Shown: piece by piece, positions 16,078 through 25,315 of the stretch
Layout of the letters: every line of letters begins with the position of its first letter
How positions within the stretch are numbered: the first letter of the stretch is position 1
From: Flavobacteriales bacterium
GTDB lineage: Bacteria; Bacteroidota; Bacteroidia; Flavobacteriales_G; Salibacteraceae
DNA length: 64,000 bases
Direction: 5' to 3'
Assembly: GCA_003499525.1 (NCBI GenBank)
Contig: DNTB01000041.1
Location: 62,001-126,000, forward strand
Position numbers and translations under genes: made by a program
Notes under the pieces: generated by a model
Database searches by the model: none
What the model was told of the DNA's origin: nothing
What the model saw: only the letters and a program-made list of their open reading frames with translations

Positions 16078-16853
16078 GGCAAGATCTTCGTGATTAACCT
16101 GAGTTGGTGTGAATAGCCTTTGATTTCATTGTTATGAATGCCCTGATGGTCAATCCGGTCGATGCGCACTTTGCCGCTGGCGTGTATAATATGGTTGCTG
16201 GCCAACAAGATTCCTACGTGAATGATGTTTCCCTGATCGTTATCAAAAAAAGCTAAATCTCCAGGAGTCGCTTCTTCGATAAAACTCAATCGCCTCCCTT
16301 TTTCGGCCTGTTGAGCAGCATCTCTTGGCAATTCTATCCCGGCCATACGATACACCAATTGGACATATCCGGAACAATCTAAACCCAAAGGAGAACGTCC
16401 ACCCCATAGATAAGGAGCATTGATCATGAGAGCTGCGGCATCCAAAATTGCCTTTCGTTCGGGTTTAGGGTTGTGGCAGACTGACCCGTCGTATTTGTAG
16501 CGCAGTCCTGCAAATTGACATACATTCTGTTTAAAGTTAGGCAACAGGCTGCCGAAGGTTATGGGCATTCTGGAATCCGGATCTTCGGCATTAAGCATTT
16601 CAAGCCACTCTGTTGAGCAGACTTTTGGTTGCTTTTCCAGCTCAAAGAATTCATCCCGGGCAATTTGAAAGTGTTGTTTCCGATCAATCCAGGATTCATA
16701 TCCGTCGTGAGTAGTTCTGATTTTTACCCATTTTTTCCTTTCTTCTATAACCCGATATAATTCACCGAACAGCACCTGTGTAACCATTTCTGAAGAATCG
16801 GAGGGTTCGAGCCTGCCGGGAACTATGGATAAGGTACAAATGCCGTATTTCAT
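16074..16853 (-). CDS. NlpC/P60 (C40) cell-wall endopeptidase with SH3-like domains
   Basis: A 259-residue peptidase of the YkfC/Spr-related group. N-terminal SH3-like segments (about 1-60 and 70-120) precede the NlpC/P60 domain. The catalytic cysteine is C160 in LGLDCSGYVQLVYR, the catalytic histidine is H212 in IIHVGILL, and the third polar residue is H224 in HIIHASG. Such enzymes cut gamma-D-Glu-diamino acid bonds in peptidoglycan peptides. No signal peptide is seen, so it may act on recycled muropeptides in the cytoplasm, as YkfC does. It is downstream of the thiolase but behind a terminator. Confidence 0.9.
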   Translation of the reverse strand: MKYGICTLSIVPGRLEPSDSSEMVTQVLFGELYRVIEERKKWVKIRTTHDGYESWIDRKQHFQIARDEFFELEKQPKVCSTEWLEMLNAEDPDSRMPITFGSLLPNFKQNVCQFAGLRYKYDGSVCHNPKPERKAILDAAALMINAPYLWGGRSPLGLDCSGYVQLVYRMAGIELPRDAAQQAEKGRRLSFIEEATPGDLAFFDNDQGNIIHVGILLASNHIIHASGKVRIDRIDHQGIHNNEIKGYSHQLRLITKILP

Positions 16854-16874
16854 AAATGGCCTTTGAAAAACAAA

Positions 16875-16919
16875 AAAAGCCCGACTTTATACTGATAAAC
16901 AGTTCATTGACGGGCTTTT
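16875..16919 (-). terminator. rho-independent terminator after the thiolase gene
   Basis: Arms AAAAGCCCG (16875-16883) and CGGGCTTTT (16911-16919) enclose a 27-base loop with an inner ACTG/CAGT pairing. On the minus strand the stem is followed by a run of T residues, placing it directly downstream of the thiolase stop codon. Confidence 0.8.
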
Positions 16920-16937
16920 ATCAACATTAATGGGTTA

Positions 16938-18113
16938 TCAAAGCTTTTCTACAATCATGGCAGAGGCTCCTCCTCCACCATTACATATTCCAGCTCCTCC
17001 GATTTTTCCGTTGTGCTTATCAAGTACAGTCAGGAGTGTTACTAATATTCTCGACCCCGAATTCCCTAGGGGATGCCCCAACGATACGGCTCCACCATGA
17101 ACGTCTACTTTTTGGGGATCCAATCCTAGTTTCTCCAGATTGGCCAGACTAACCACGGAAAATGCCTGATTAATTTCCCAATAGTCCACCTCATCTTTTG
17201 AGATACCGGCCATATCCAATGCCTTTGGGATGGCTTTAGAAGGGGCTGTTGTGAACCATTCCGGGGCTTGCGCAGCATCTGCAAAACCTCTGATTTTAGC
17301 AATGGGTTTCACTCCCAGTTCGTCAGCCTTTTCCTTACTCATAAGTATCAAAGCTGAGGCTCCATCATTTAAAGTAGAGGCATTTGCTGCAGTCACGGTG
17401 CCATCTTTCTTGAACGCCGGACGGAGCGATGGTATTTTATCAAACCTGACGTTTTTGTATTCTTCATCTTCCGAAATTAAAATGGGTTCACCTCTTCTTT
17501 GAGGAACCTCTACCGGAACAACTTCATCCACAAAATGGCCTGATTCCCAGGCCTTTGCAGATCGATTATAGGATTCTATAGCGAATGCATCCTGATCATC
17601 GCGCGTGATATTACATTCCGTGGCACAAAGCTCAGCGGCCATCCCCATGTGATAGTCGTTATAGACATCCTGAAGGCCGTCGATAAGCATCCCGTCCCGA
17701 ACTCCAACATCCCCTAATTTGACCGCTTTACGTCCGTTCATATAGTGTGGAACCAGCGACATATTCTCCATACCTCCGGCAACAACAACGTCATTCTGAC
17801 CGGACATTATGCTCTGAGCGGCTAATGAAACCGCCTTCATACCTGAGGCACATACTTTATTTACGGTAGTGCACGGAACTTCATTCTGAATACCGGCAAA
17901 AATAGCTGCCTGTCTGGCCGGAGCCTGACCTGCACCGGCTTGCAAAACCTGACCCATGAAAACCTCCTGCACCCATTCGGGTTTTATTTTTCCTTTATCC
18001 AAGGCCCCTTTAATGGCTATTGCGCCTAATTTAGGGGCAGGTATACTAGCTAACCCCCCTAAAAAACTTCCGATCGGCGTACGTGCCGCTGCTACGATGT
18101 AAACTTCTCTCAT
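16938..18113 (-). CDS. acetyl-CoA C-acetyltransferase (thiolase)
   Basis: A 391-residue biosynthetic/degradative thiolase (AtoB-like) that condenses two acetyl-CoA or cleaves acetoacetyl-CoA. The nucleophilic C88 lies in VNKVCASGMKAV, H347 in SLGHPLGNSG and the second cysteine C377 in GICNGGGGASAM. The start is placed at 18113 (MREVYIVAAARTPIGSF), as in the family. A longer reading from 18152 would add 13 unconserved residues and run through the -7 promoter element at 18136-18143. It is divergent from the PgpH-like gene and followed by a terminator, so it is monocistronic. Confidence 0.95.
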   Translation of the reverse strand: MREVYIVAAARTPIGSFLGGLASIPAPKLGAIAIKGALDKGKIKPEWVQEVFMGQVLQAGAGQAPARQAAIFAGIQNEVPCTTVNKVCASGMKAVSLAAQSIMSGQNDVVVAGGMENMSLVPHYMNGRKAVKLGDVGVRDGMLIDGLQDVYNDYHMGMAAELCATECNITRDDQDAFAIESYNRSAKAWESGHFVDEVVPVEVPQRRGEPILISEDEEYKNVRFDKIPSLRPAFKKDGTVTAANASTLNDGASALILMSKEKADELGVKPIAKIRGFADAAQAPEWFTTAPSKAIPKALDMAGISKDEVDYWEINQAFSVVSLANLEKLGLDPQKVDVHGGAVSLGHPLGNSGSRILVTLLTVLDKHNGKIGGAGICNGGGGASAMIVEKL

Positions 18114-18135
18114 TTTTTGTGCTTTTCTATTTCCG

Positions 18136-18143
18136 CAAAAGTA
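18136..18143 (-). promoter_or_regulatory. promoter -7 element for the thiolase gene
   Basis: TACTTTTG on the minus strand matches TAnnTTTG, 22 bases before the ATG at 18113. Its position supports that start. Confidence 0.5.
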
Positions 18144-18192
18144 CCATTTCACTTTCTCCCGCAGGAATTACTGATCCAATTAATTTCGTGAA

Positions 18193-20223
18193 ATGAAATA
18201 TCTAAACGGCCTTACTCATGAGCATTCAAAAATTTATCGAATTCTACTGATTCTGCTCGTACTGGGTACGATTTTGTGGGTAACTCCTCGAGAGATCAAA
18301 TGGGAATACTCTTATTCGAAAGGCAAACCGTGGAGGCACAATACACTCTATGCCGAATTTGATTACGCAATTTTAAAATCCAAAGCAGAACTTCAAAAAG
18401 ACCAAAAACAGCTTATAGAGACTTCTCCTTTGTTCTTTTATATTGATACCGCAGCACAAAGAGCTGTGCGGAGAAATCTCAAAAGGAATATTTCAGAGAA
18501 CTATGAATGGATCAGTGCATCCGCGCAAAAAGCATTTAATGATGCTATTGATGAAGTTCTAAGCACTGGTATTGGTAAAGTTCCTGATTCATTGAGTTCA
18601 TTCAAAGACCGACCGGCAAAGCTGGTTGAAGGAAAGTCAGAACGAGTAACAGATCCACAAAGATGGTATTCATTGCAATCTGCCTACGATAGTCTTTCAA
18701 ACCGAATAGGCTTTAAACAGGACAGTATTGAATTGGATGCGCGGCGGCAAATAGCTGGAATCCTCAGAGAGACTTTATTGTTTAATGAAAGTCTTACCAA
18801 CTTGGTGATGAAAGAGGGGCTCCATAGCATCCCCCGTTCTCTGGGAAAAGTAAATGAAGGAGAAAAAATTGTCGACAAAGGAGAATTGATCCTGGATAAG
18901 ACGTTCCAGAAAATCTACTCTTACGAAAGCAAATTGAAGGAGCGCGAGCAAGGAAATCAAAGTTCAATTCTTCTATTACTGGGTCAGGTCATTTTCACCA
19001 TGGCCGCTATAATCATCATTATTCTTGCTTTAAGGTTTTTCTCTAAAGAAGATTACGCCCAGCTCAACTCCTTTACACTCATTCTGGTGCTTTTTCTTCT
19101 AAACCATGTATTGGGGAACGTCTCGGTAAGTGTCGCAAGCATTAGCATATATGCCTTACCTTTTGTTGTATTCGCCATTCTTCTTCAAACCTTTTTCAGG
19201 CCGTTTATTTCATCCTTTATCTATGCCATGTACATCATATCGGTGGCGAAATGGGCACCCAATCCCCTCGAGTTTATCTGGGTCGAGCTACCTGTAGGTA
19301 TCCTGGTCATCATTTGGCTCACCGAAATGGTGCGACGCTCACAACTCATCTTTATCATTATAGCCACTTTCATAACCTCTGGAATACTATACCTGGCCTC
19401 CGAACTTATGTCGGGGGGGAATATATCTGAAGTGCACTGGTCTCATTTCGTCTGGTTTGGTATAAGTGCTATTCTTGCCTTCCTTGCGATTCCTTTAGTA
19501 TTTATCGTTGAAAGACTTTTTGGTTTAGTCTCTTCAATCTCACTGCTGGAACTTTCTGATACAAACAACAGGATGCTTCGGGAACTGGGAGAATTGGCCC
19601 CAGGAACTTTTCAGCATTCTTTACAGGTAGCTAACTTAAGTGAATCATGCGCCAGACTGATTGGAGGAAATTCACTGCTGATGAGAACCGGTGCACTTTA
19701 TCATGATATAGGCAAAATGGAAAACCCTAAATTCTTCATTGAGAATCAAATAGGAGCCAACCCGCATGATGACATGAGTCCTGAAGAAAGTGCATCCACC
19801 ATCATCAATCACGTCGTAAGAGGGGTTGAACTTGCCCGCAAAAACAGGCTGCCTGAAGCTGTTATTGATTTTATTCGAACGCATCATGGAACTACAACAA
19901 CTCGCTACTTTCTGGGCAAGGCTCAGCTAAAAGATCCGGAAACCCCGATCCATGATTTCAGTTATCCGGGTCCAAAACCTTTTTCGAAAGAAACTGCAAT
20001 TTTGATGATATGTGATGGTGTGGAAGCTGCATCCAGGAGCCTTTCTGATTATTCAAAACCACGCTTAAATGATCTTGTAGACGATATTATTGAGTATCTG
20101 CTCGAGTCCGGTCAATTGTCTAATGCACCTATTACATTGAACGAAATAAGTAAGATCAATAACTTACTTAAGCAAAAGTTATCCAGTATATATCATGGTA
20201 GAATAGAATATCCGGGTGTATAG
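18193..20223 (+). CDS. pgpH: 7TMR-HD family membrane phosphodiesterase (PgpH-like, c-di-AMP)
   Basis: A 676-residue protein of the PgpH/YqfF architecture. It has one N-terminal helix (about 17-31), an extracytoplasmic 7TMR-HD domain (about 35-255), a block of seven helices (about 260-440), then a cytoplasmic HD domain. The HD motif is H504-D505 in TGALYHDIGKMENPKFF, preceded by ELAPGTFQHSLQVANLSE and followed by IIEFIRTHHG-like DFIRTHHGTTTTRYF. In Firmicutes PgpH hydrolyses cyclic di-AMP. The Bacteroidota members are presumed to do the same, which is inference here. The following gene is tRNA-Ser on the same strand. Confidence 0.92.
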   Translation: MKYLNGLTHEHSKIYRILLILLVLGTILWVTPREIKWEYSYSKGKPWRHNTLYAEFDYAILKSKAELQKDQKQLIETSPLFFYIDTAAQRAVRRNLKRNISENYEWISASAQKAFNDAIDEVLSTGIGKVPDSLSSFKDRPAKLVEGKSERVTDPQRWYSLQSAYDSLSNRIGFKQDSIELDARRQIAGILRETLLFNESLTNLVMKEGLHSIPRSLGKVNEGEKIVDKGELILDKTFQKIYSYESKLKEREQGNQSSILLLLGQVIFTMAAIIIIILALRFFSKEDYAQLNSFTLILVLFLLNHVLGNVSVSVASISIYALPFVVFAILLQTFFRPFISSFIYAMYIISVAKWAPNPLEFIWVELPVGILVIIWLTEMVRRSQLIFIIIATFITSGILYLASELMSGGNISEVHWSHFVWFGISAILAFLAIPLVFIVERLFGLVSSISLLELSDTNNRMLRELGELAPGTFQHSLQVANLSESCARLIGGNSLLMRTGALYHDIGKMENPKFFIENQIGANPHDDMSPEESASTIINHVVRGVELARKNRLPEAVIDFIRTHHGTTTTRYFLGKAQLKDPETPIHDFSYPGPKPFSKETAILMICDGVEAASRSLSDYSKPRLNDLVDDIIEYLLESGQLSNAPITLNEISKINNLLKQKLSSIYHGRIEYPGV

Positions 20224-20246
20224 CGTCTCAGATCACACGATATTAC

Positions 20247-20254
20247 TATTTTTG
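20247..20254 (+). promoter_or_regulatory. promoter -7 element for tRNA-Ser
   Basis: TATTTTTG matches TAnnTTTG and lies 12 bases before the tRNA 5' end. No clear -33 TTG is seen at the usual spacing. Confidence 0.4.
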
Positions 20255-20266
20255 TGCCCCTATTTT

Positions 20267-20353
20267 GGAGAGGTGGCTGAGTGGCTGAAAGCGGCACCCT
20301 GCTAAGGTGTTATACTGGCAACGGTATCGAGGGTTCGAATCCCTCTCTCTCCG
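20267..20353 (+). tRNA. tRNA-Ser (anticodon GCT)
   Basis: An 87-base class II tRNA with a long variable arm. The acceptor arms are GGAGAGG and TCTCTCC with discriminator G. The anticodon loop CTGCTAA gives anticodon GCT (reads AGC/AGU serine codons). The T arm is GAGGG-TTCGAAT-CCCTC. CCA is not encoded. A terminator follows at once, so it is a single-gene transcript. Confidence 0.97.
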
Positions 20354-20357
20354 CAAG

Positions 20358-20387
20358 AAAATGCCCATTACTGAGGGCATTTTTTTT
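20358..20387 (+). terminator. rho-independent terminator after tRNA-Ser
   Basis: Stem AAAATGCCC/GGGCATTTT with an 8-base loop is followed by T residues to 20387. The roughly 215 bases after it, up to the exosortase gene, hold no gene I can support. Confidence 0.92.
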
Positions 20388-20603
20388 GTTCCAACTGGAC
20401 GTGAGGAATAAAGAAAGTATTGGGAATAACGGAGCGACACTCGAAAAAAGACAAGGCAAATCGATCAAATATTTTTTGTTCTTGTATCCATAAATATCTA
20501 AGTCCAGTTTTCGGTCAATCCCCGGCCATTCAGAAAATCTCAGTCTCATATAGATTTATTGGGTCTGCTATTCTTCCTAACTTGTGCCCGAATTCAGCGC
20601 CCC

Positions 20604-21134
20604 TTGGAAATCATTAAGAAATACAGGCCGGTTTGGCTTTTCATCCTTAAGTTTTTTGGCTTGTATATCGTTGGGGTCTTGATCTATAGAAACTATCTCA
20701 ACCAATTTGACGGTGGTACAGATGGCATAACCTTAATGGTAACTGAACAGGCGGCAGATTTGTTGAGCCTAAAATTTGATGATATCACCACCTACTCTTG
20801 TGAGACCTGCACCCACAGCGAGATTAGGATATTAGAAAACCCTTTTATATACATGATCGAGGGGTGCAATTCTGTAAGTGTAATGCTACTTTTCGTAGCA
20901 TTTGTATTTGCTTTTAGTGCCCCGGTAAAGCATTATTTCTGGTTTATCCCGGTTGGTTTAGCCTCTATTTATATCACCAATCTCGCTCGGATATTCATAT
21001 TAGGCATTGTCAGAATTTACTATTTCGAGTATTTCAATGCATTTCACGACTACGTTTTCCCTGCCATTATCTATGGTATGGTGGTCGTACTTTGGATTGT
21101 CTGGGTTAAATATTTCTCCAATGTCAACGCCTAA
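20604..21134 (+). CDS. xrtF: exosortase family protein XrtF
   Basis: A 176-residue multi-helix membrane protease/transpeptidase of the exosortase family, Bacteroidota type F. The three catalytic residues are visible: the cysteine in MIEGCNSVSVM (C103 if read from 20559), the arginine in YITNLARIFILG and the histidine in FNAFHDYVFP. Exosortases cut a C-terminal sorting tag from exported proteins. No ATG is available. TTG at 20604 (LEIIKKYRPVWLF) fits the family N terminus better than the TTG at 20559. The partner gene overlaps its end by 14 bases. No tagged substrate is recognisable in the window. Confidence 0.88.
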   Translation: MEIIKKYRPVWLFILKFFGLYIVGVLIYRNYLNQFDGGTDGITLMVTEQAADLLSLKFDDITTYSCETCTHSEIRILENPFIYMIEGCNSVSVMLLFVAFVFAFSAPVKHYFWFIPVGLASIYITNLARIFILGIVRIYYFEYFNAFHDYVFPAIIYGMVVVLWIVWVKYFSNVNA

Positions 21135-21570
21135 AGTATTACGCTGGACAGGTGTGGGCTTCCTCATGTTGGTTTTGATTTTCCTCAGACCTATTGGAGC
21201 CGAGTTTCTCTATGATCCATTGAAAGACTTCTTCCATAATCCTAAATTTAGGTCACTTCCGCTTCCAGAAATTGAGCTTACTCTTTTCTCGATAAGTATT
21301 ACAATTAAATACCTGATTAACAGCATTTTATCTATATTGATTATATGGCTATTATTTCTTGATAAAGAGTTAGTCAAACTGTCAGCAGTACTATTTGGCC
21401 TTTTTTATGTCGTGCTTTTAACCGTTCTCATCATAGTGTTACGGACTGCTACAAATGAGGAATACTTACTTCTATTCTATCTGCGGAGAATACTTTATCA
21501 TCCCCTACTGTTGCTGCTGCTAGTACCGGCATTCTATTTTTATAGAGGTACTCAACAGTCTAATGGATGA
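21121..21570 (+). CDS. exosortase F system-associated membrane protein
   Basis: A 149-residue membrane protein with about four helices, starting at ATG 21121 within the end of xrtF. It carries FLYDPLKDFFHNPKFRSLPLPE near 27-48, a signature I associate with the protein that regularly follows xrtF in Bacteroidota, and a conserved LRRILYHPLLLLLLVPAF ending. Its role is unknown but is presumed to assist the exosortase. Its 3' end overlaps the convergent acyl-CoA ligase gene by 11 bases. Confidence 0.85.
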   Translation: MSTPKVLRWTGVGFLMLVLIFLRPIGAEFLYDPLKDFFHNPKFRSLPLPEIELTLFSISITIKYLINSILSILIIWLLFLDKELVKLSAVLFGLFYVVLLTVLIIVLRTATNEEYLLLFYLRRILYHPLLLLLLVPAFYFYRGTQQSNG

Positions 21571-23020
21571 ACTTGATAGACTTTGGCCGTTTGTAAGCTG
21601 CTACATTTCCCCTTATCCATTGCTCAATTTCAGATTCAACTATCCCATTTTTAGCCCGAATTCTGGCCAGCACTTCCTCACCTTTAACGGGGTCTGGTAA
21701 TGAATTCACTTCTACTTCCAAAATATTGTTGTTCTGAAGCAATAAGTTGGTGAGATTCTTTGGGTAAACATTAAACCCCGAGCGGATAAAGAGATCTTTC
21801 TTTCTTCCGGTAAGGAAAATATAACCATCATCATCTATGTACGCCAAATCTCCTGTCCTCAACCAGCCGTCTTTCAGCACTTTATCGGTGGCATCGGGAT
21901 CATTGTAATACCCTTTCATTACATTATGTCCCCGAATGGTTAGCTCCCCTATTTCGTGGTGATCAAGTTCATTCCCCTGGTCATCCAATATTTTAGCATC
22001 TATGTTCCATAATGGTTGACCAATAGAGCCGGGTTTATCTGGAAGATTGTTGAATGAATAAGAAGAAACCGGGGAAGCTTCGGTCAGTCCATAGCCTTCT
22101 CGGACTTCAAGACCCGTAGTCTTTTCGAAAGTGCTTTTTAGCTTTTCATCAAGTTTTGAACCTCCGGAAATTATGGGTTTGAGGTTCTTTTTGATTCTGA
22201 TCATTTGTTCAGGGTCAATTTCGGTAGCCAACAGTACTCCGAGCATGGTCGGTACTACACAAAAGACATTGACCTTCTCTTCGTCAAGGAGTCTCCAGGT
22301 GAGTTTCGGTTCAAACCGAGGCATCATGATTATCCTACTTCCAGCCAGAATGCCTGCATTAAGATGGACTGTTTGACCGAAGGCATGAAAAAGTGGAAGT
22401 ACTGCAAGAGTCGTGTGCTTTTCAGTATATCCAGCAATGTGCCGATGTCCTGATGCAAAGGCGTTCAGCACCATGTTCGCATGAGAGAGCTCAGCTGCTT
22501 TGGTATCACCATCTATACCTCCGGTAAAAATCATCACAGCCGTTTCATTTGCGGCTTTAGTTACATTTCTGAAGTACTTCTTGTCCTTATCGATTATATG
22601 ATCAATAAGCGTTACCCGTTTATCTTCTATTGCGGCTTTGGCAGCATCAAAGAGCCAAATTCTTTCACACCTCGTTTTTTTCAATTCTGCATAAACCGGG
22701 GCTGCGGCAATAATCAAATCAGGAGGTACCACATTAAAATGATCTTCCAGGTCCAGAACCTTGAGGGTTGGGTTGCATGGAACGATGACAGCACCTGTTT
22801 TTAAGACACCGAAATAATAAACCGCAAATTCAATGGTGTTAGGCGCAAACAGGTAAACATGCGATCCTTTTCCAATTCCCGACTCATGGAGCGAATTGGC
22901 GAACATGCCTGCCCTTTCTTCCAATTCTTGATAAGTACAGGTCTGTTTTCCACTTACAATTGCAATATTGTTAGGATATCTCCGGGCACTGTCCGTGAGA
23001 ATCGAAGCAAGATTGAGCAT
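21560..23020 (-). CDS. AMP-dependent acyl-CoA synthetase/ligase
   Basis: A 486-residue ANL-superfamily enzyme that activates a carboxylic acid as acyl-adenylate and forms the CoA thioester. The P-loop-like motif is degenerate: MIFTGGIDGDTKAAELSHANM near 165-185 replaces the usual TSGTTGxPKG, with the lysine retained. Later motifs are intact: EGYGLTEASPVSSYSF near 311, TGDLAYIDDDGYIFLTGRKKDL near 396, and a C-terminal YKRPKSIKF with the catalytic lysine. The substrate is probably a fatty acid. A 53-residue membrane protein gene lies just upstream in the same direction. Confidence 0.9.
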   Translation of the reverse strand: MLNLASILTDSARRYPNNIAIVSGKQTCTYQELEERAGMFANSLHESGIGKGSHVYLFAPNTIEFAVYYFGVLKTGAVIVPCNPTLKVLDLEDHFNVVPPDLIIAAAPVYAELKKTRCERIWLFDAAKAAIEDKRVTLIDHIIDKDKKYFRNVTKAANETAVMIFTGGIDGDTKAAELSHANMVLNAFASGHRHIAGYTEKHTTLAVLPLFHAFGQTVHLNAGILAGSRIIMMPRFEPKLTWRLLDEEKVNVFCVVPTMLGVLLATEIDPEQMIRIKKNLKPIISGGSKLDEKLKSTFEKTTGLEVREGYGLTEASPVSSYSFNNLPDKPGSIGQPLWNIDAKILDDQGNELDHHEIGELTIRGHNVMKGYYNDPDATDKVLKDGWLRTGDLAYIDDDGYIFLTGRKKDLFIRSGFNVYPKNLTNLLLQNNNILEVEVNSLPDPVKGEEVLARIRAKNGIVESEIEQWIRGNVAAYKRPKSIKFIH

Positions 23021-23025
23021 TTTTT

Positions 23026-23187
23026 TTACATGTAGAATTTCACTACAAGAATAAACACAGATATAAGAAAAAGGTAAACCGCAATGGTATTCATTACATG
23101 CATTGCTCTGGTCTCTCTTGAAAAACCTTCTCTGTTAACAAACAATCGGCGTATATCCAGTATTTTGATGAGGCGTTTAATTATCAT
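23026..23187 (-). CDS. small single-helix membrane protein (53 aa)
   Basis: ATG at 23187 to TAA at 23026 encodes 53 residues. A basic N terminus (MIIKRLIKILDIRRL) leads to NREGFSRETRAMHVMN and one membrane helix IAVYLFLISVFILVVKF. The RAMHVMN-helix layout recalls a small Bacteroidota family (DUF6728-like), but this is a weak visual resemblance. It ends 5 bases before the acyl-CoA ligase start and is probably cotranscribed with it. No function is assigned. Confidence 0.55.
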   Translation of the reverse strand: MIIKRLIKILDIRRLFVNREGFSRETRAMHVMNTIAVYLFLISVFILVVKFYM

Positions 23188-23232
23188 TTTTGCATCTCGT
23201 TAATTCGGCTATTGCCGATTGTAAATTTATAT

Positions 23233-25269
23233 ATGGAGTTCAAACTTACTTCTGATTTCAAACCTACCGGTGATCAACCAGAGGCTATCAAACAATTATC
23301 CGATGGATTAAACAATGGAGAACGCGATCAGGTTCTATTGGGAGTAACAGGATCGGGGAAAACCTTTACGGTTGCCAATGTTATTCAGGAAGTACAAAAG
23401 CCCACTTTGGTATTGAGCCACAATAAAACCCTCGCAGCACAGCTCTATGGTGAGTTCAAACAGTTTTTTCCGGAAAATGCAGTCGAATACTTTGTATCCT
23501 ACTACGATTATTACCAACCGGAAGCCTATATGCCGGTAAGCGATACCTACATCGAAAAAGACCTTTCCATCAACGACGAAATTGAAAAGCTCAGGCTTTC
23601 TGCTACCTCTTCGCTTCTTTCCGGACGCAGAGATGTTATCGTGGTAGCTTCAGTTTCCTGTATTTATGGAATCGGAAATCCGGATGATTTTAGTAGCAAT
23701 GTAATCGAGCTAAAAGTTGGTGAAAAGATCAGAAGAGACCATTTCCTGCACCGGCTAGTGGCTGCCCTCTATTCCAGAACCAATTCCATTTTGGAAAGAG
23801 GAAAGTTTCGGGTAAAAGGTGATACAGTTGACGTGTACCCTGCTTATGCCGACAGAGCTTTGCGCTTTATCTTTTGGGGAGACGAAATAGAAGAAATCTA
23901 CTTCATCAACCCTGAATCAGGTGAACGCCAGGAGGCCATGACGGGAATGAGAATATTTCCTGCGAACATATTTGTCACAAATAAAGACACTATGCATAAA
24001 GCACTCTACAAGATTGGTGAAGATCTCGTGGAACAAGAAGCTTATTTTAAAGAGATCGGCCTGCATCTTGAAGCAAAAAGGCTTACTGAGCGTGTCAATT
24101 ACGATTTGGAAATGATGAGGGAATTGGGCTATTGCTCAGGTATTGAAAACTATTCCAGATACTTTGATGGAAGAGATCCAGGGTCAAGACCATTCTGCTT
24201 ATTAGATTATTTTCCGGATGACTATCTGATGATAGTAGATGAAAGTCATGTAACTGTTCCTCAGGTGAGAGCGATGTATGGAGGTGATCGTGCCAGGAAA
24301 AAGAACCTTGTTGAATACGGATTCAGACTTCCTTCTGCAATGGATAACCGTCCATTGACCTTCGAGGAATTTGAGGGCCTTCAAAATCAAACCATCTATG
24401 TTAGTGCTACACCTGCTGACTACGAATTGAATCTCTCCGGTGGTGTAATTACAGAGCAGATTATCCGTCCTACAGGCTTGTTAGACCCGGTTATAGAAAT
24501 AAGGCCTGTTTCAACACAAGTCGATGATCTTCTGGAAGAAATCAGGTTACGGACCGAAAAGAAAGAACGGGTGCTAGTTACCACATTAACCAAGCGAATG
24601 GCGGAGGAACTCTCGAAATATCTACTTCAAAACGGAGTGCGTTGTCAATACATTCATTCAGATGTTGATACCATGGATCGTGTGGAGATTCTTCGGGATT
24701 TGCGACTAGGAAATATTGATGTTCTTGTTGGTATTAATCTGCTCAGAGAAGGGCTTGACTTACCGGAGGTATCACTGGTAGCCATCCTGGATGCAGATAA
24801 AGAAGGCTTTTTAAGAAGTGAAACTTCTATGACTCAAACTGCAGGAAGGGCAGCCAGAAATCTAAACGGTATGGTCATAATGTATGCAGACGAGATCACC
24901 CGTTCTATGAAAAACACCATTGATGAAACAAATAGACGGAGAGAAAAGCAGTTAAAATACAATGAAGAACATGGAATAACACCTACTCAGATTCAAAAAT
25001 CAACAGAACAGATTCTCAAACAGACTACTGTAGCCGGCAAACGAGCAAAACGTGATCAGCAAGATGCATATGTTGAAAAACAAGGTTTGGCCATCGCAGC
25101 GGATCCTGTAATAAAATACATGTCGCGTCAGGAACTCGTAAAAGTAAGAGACACGACCAGAAGAAATATGGAAAAAGCAGCTAAGGAATTGGATTTTATG
25201 GAAGCTGCACGATTGAGAGACGAAATGAATGTGCTAAACAAGATGATAGAAGAAACTCCTGAGTCTTGA
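23233..25269 (+). CDS. uvrB: excinuclease ABC subunit UvrB
   Basis: A 678-residue UvrB, the damage-verifying helicase-like subunit of nucleotide excision repair. The Walker A motif is GVTGSGKTFTVANV, and the beta-hairpin region is YYDYYQPEAYMP near 85-96. The DExx-like box is IVDESHVTVPQ, motif VI is QTAGRAARN, and the C-terminal UVR domain (FMEAARLRDEM) binds UvrC. The start is at ATG 23233 (MEFKLTSDFKPTGDQPEAI), as in the family; the upstream TTG at 23212 is less likely. UvrA and UvrC are not in the window. Confidence 0.97.
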   Translation: MEFKLTSDFKPTGDQPEAIKQLSDGLNNGERDQVLLGVTGSGKTFTVANVIQEVQKPTLVLSHNKTLAAQLYGEFKQFFPENAVEYFVSYYDYYQPEAYMPVSDTYIEKDLSINDEIEKLRLSATSSLLSGRRDVIVVASVSCIYGIGNPDDFSSNVIELKVGEKIRRDHFLHRLVAALYSRTNSILERGKFRVKGDTVDVYPAYADRALRFIFWGDEIEEIYFINPESGERQEAMTGMRIFPANIFVTNKDTMHKALYKIGEDLVEQEAYFKEIGLHLEAKRLTERVNYDLEMMRELGYCSGIENYSRYFDGRDPGSRPFCLLDYFPDDYLMIVDESHVTVPQVRAMYGGDRARKKNLVEYGFRLPSAMDNRPLTFEEFEGLQNQTIYVSATPADYELNLSGGVITEQIIRPTGLLDPVIEIRPVSTQVDDLLEEIRLRTEKKERVLVTTLTKRMAEELSKYLLQNGVRCQYIHSDVDTMDRVEILRDLRLGNIDVLVGINLLREGLDLPEVSLVAILDADKEGFLRSETSMTQTAGRAARNLNGMVIMYADEITRSMKNTIDETNRRREKQLKYNEEHGITPTQIQKSTEQILKQTTVAGKRAKRDQQDAYVEKQGLAIAADPVIKYMSRQELVKVRDTTRRNMEKAAKELDFMEAARLRDEMNVLNKMIEETPES

Positions 25270-25315
25270 GTCACTGAGTTAGGTTTGATTAATTTCGAGT
25301 ACAATTTTGACATTC

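Noticed and set aside
20393..20509. 8-bp inverted repeat AACTGGAC/GTCCAGTT about 100 bases apart after tRNA-Ser, considered as an attachment-site or integration scar
   Set aside because: The arms are short, the tRNA 3' end is not duplicated, and no integrase or mobile genes are present nearby.
23205..23218. TCGGC-TATT-GCCGA hairpin before uvrB, considered as an SOS or LexA site
   Set aside because: It does not match a LexA operator and is only a 5-bp stem; chance is the simpler explanation.
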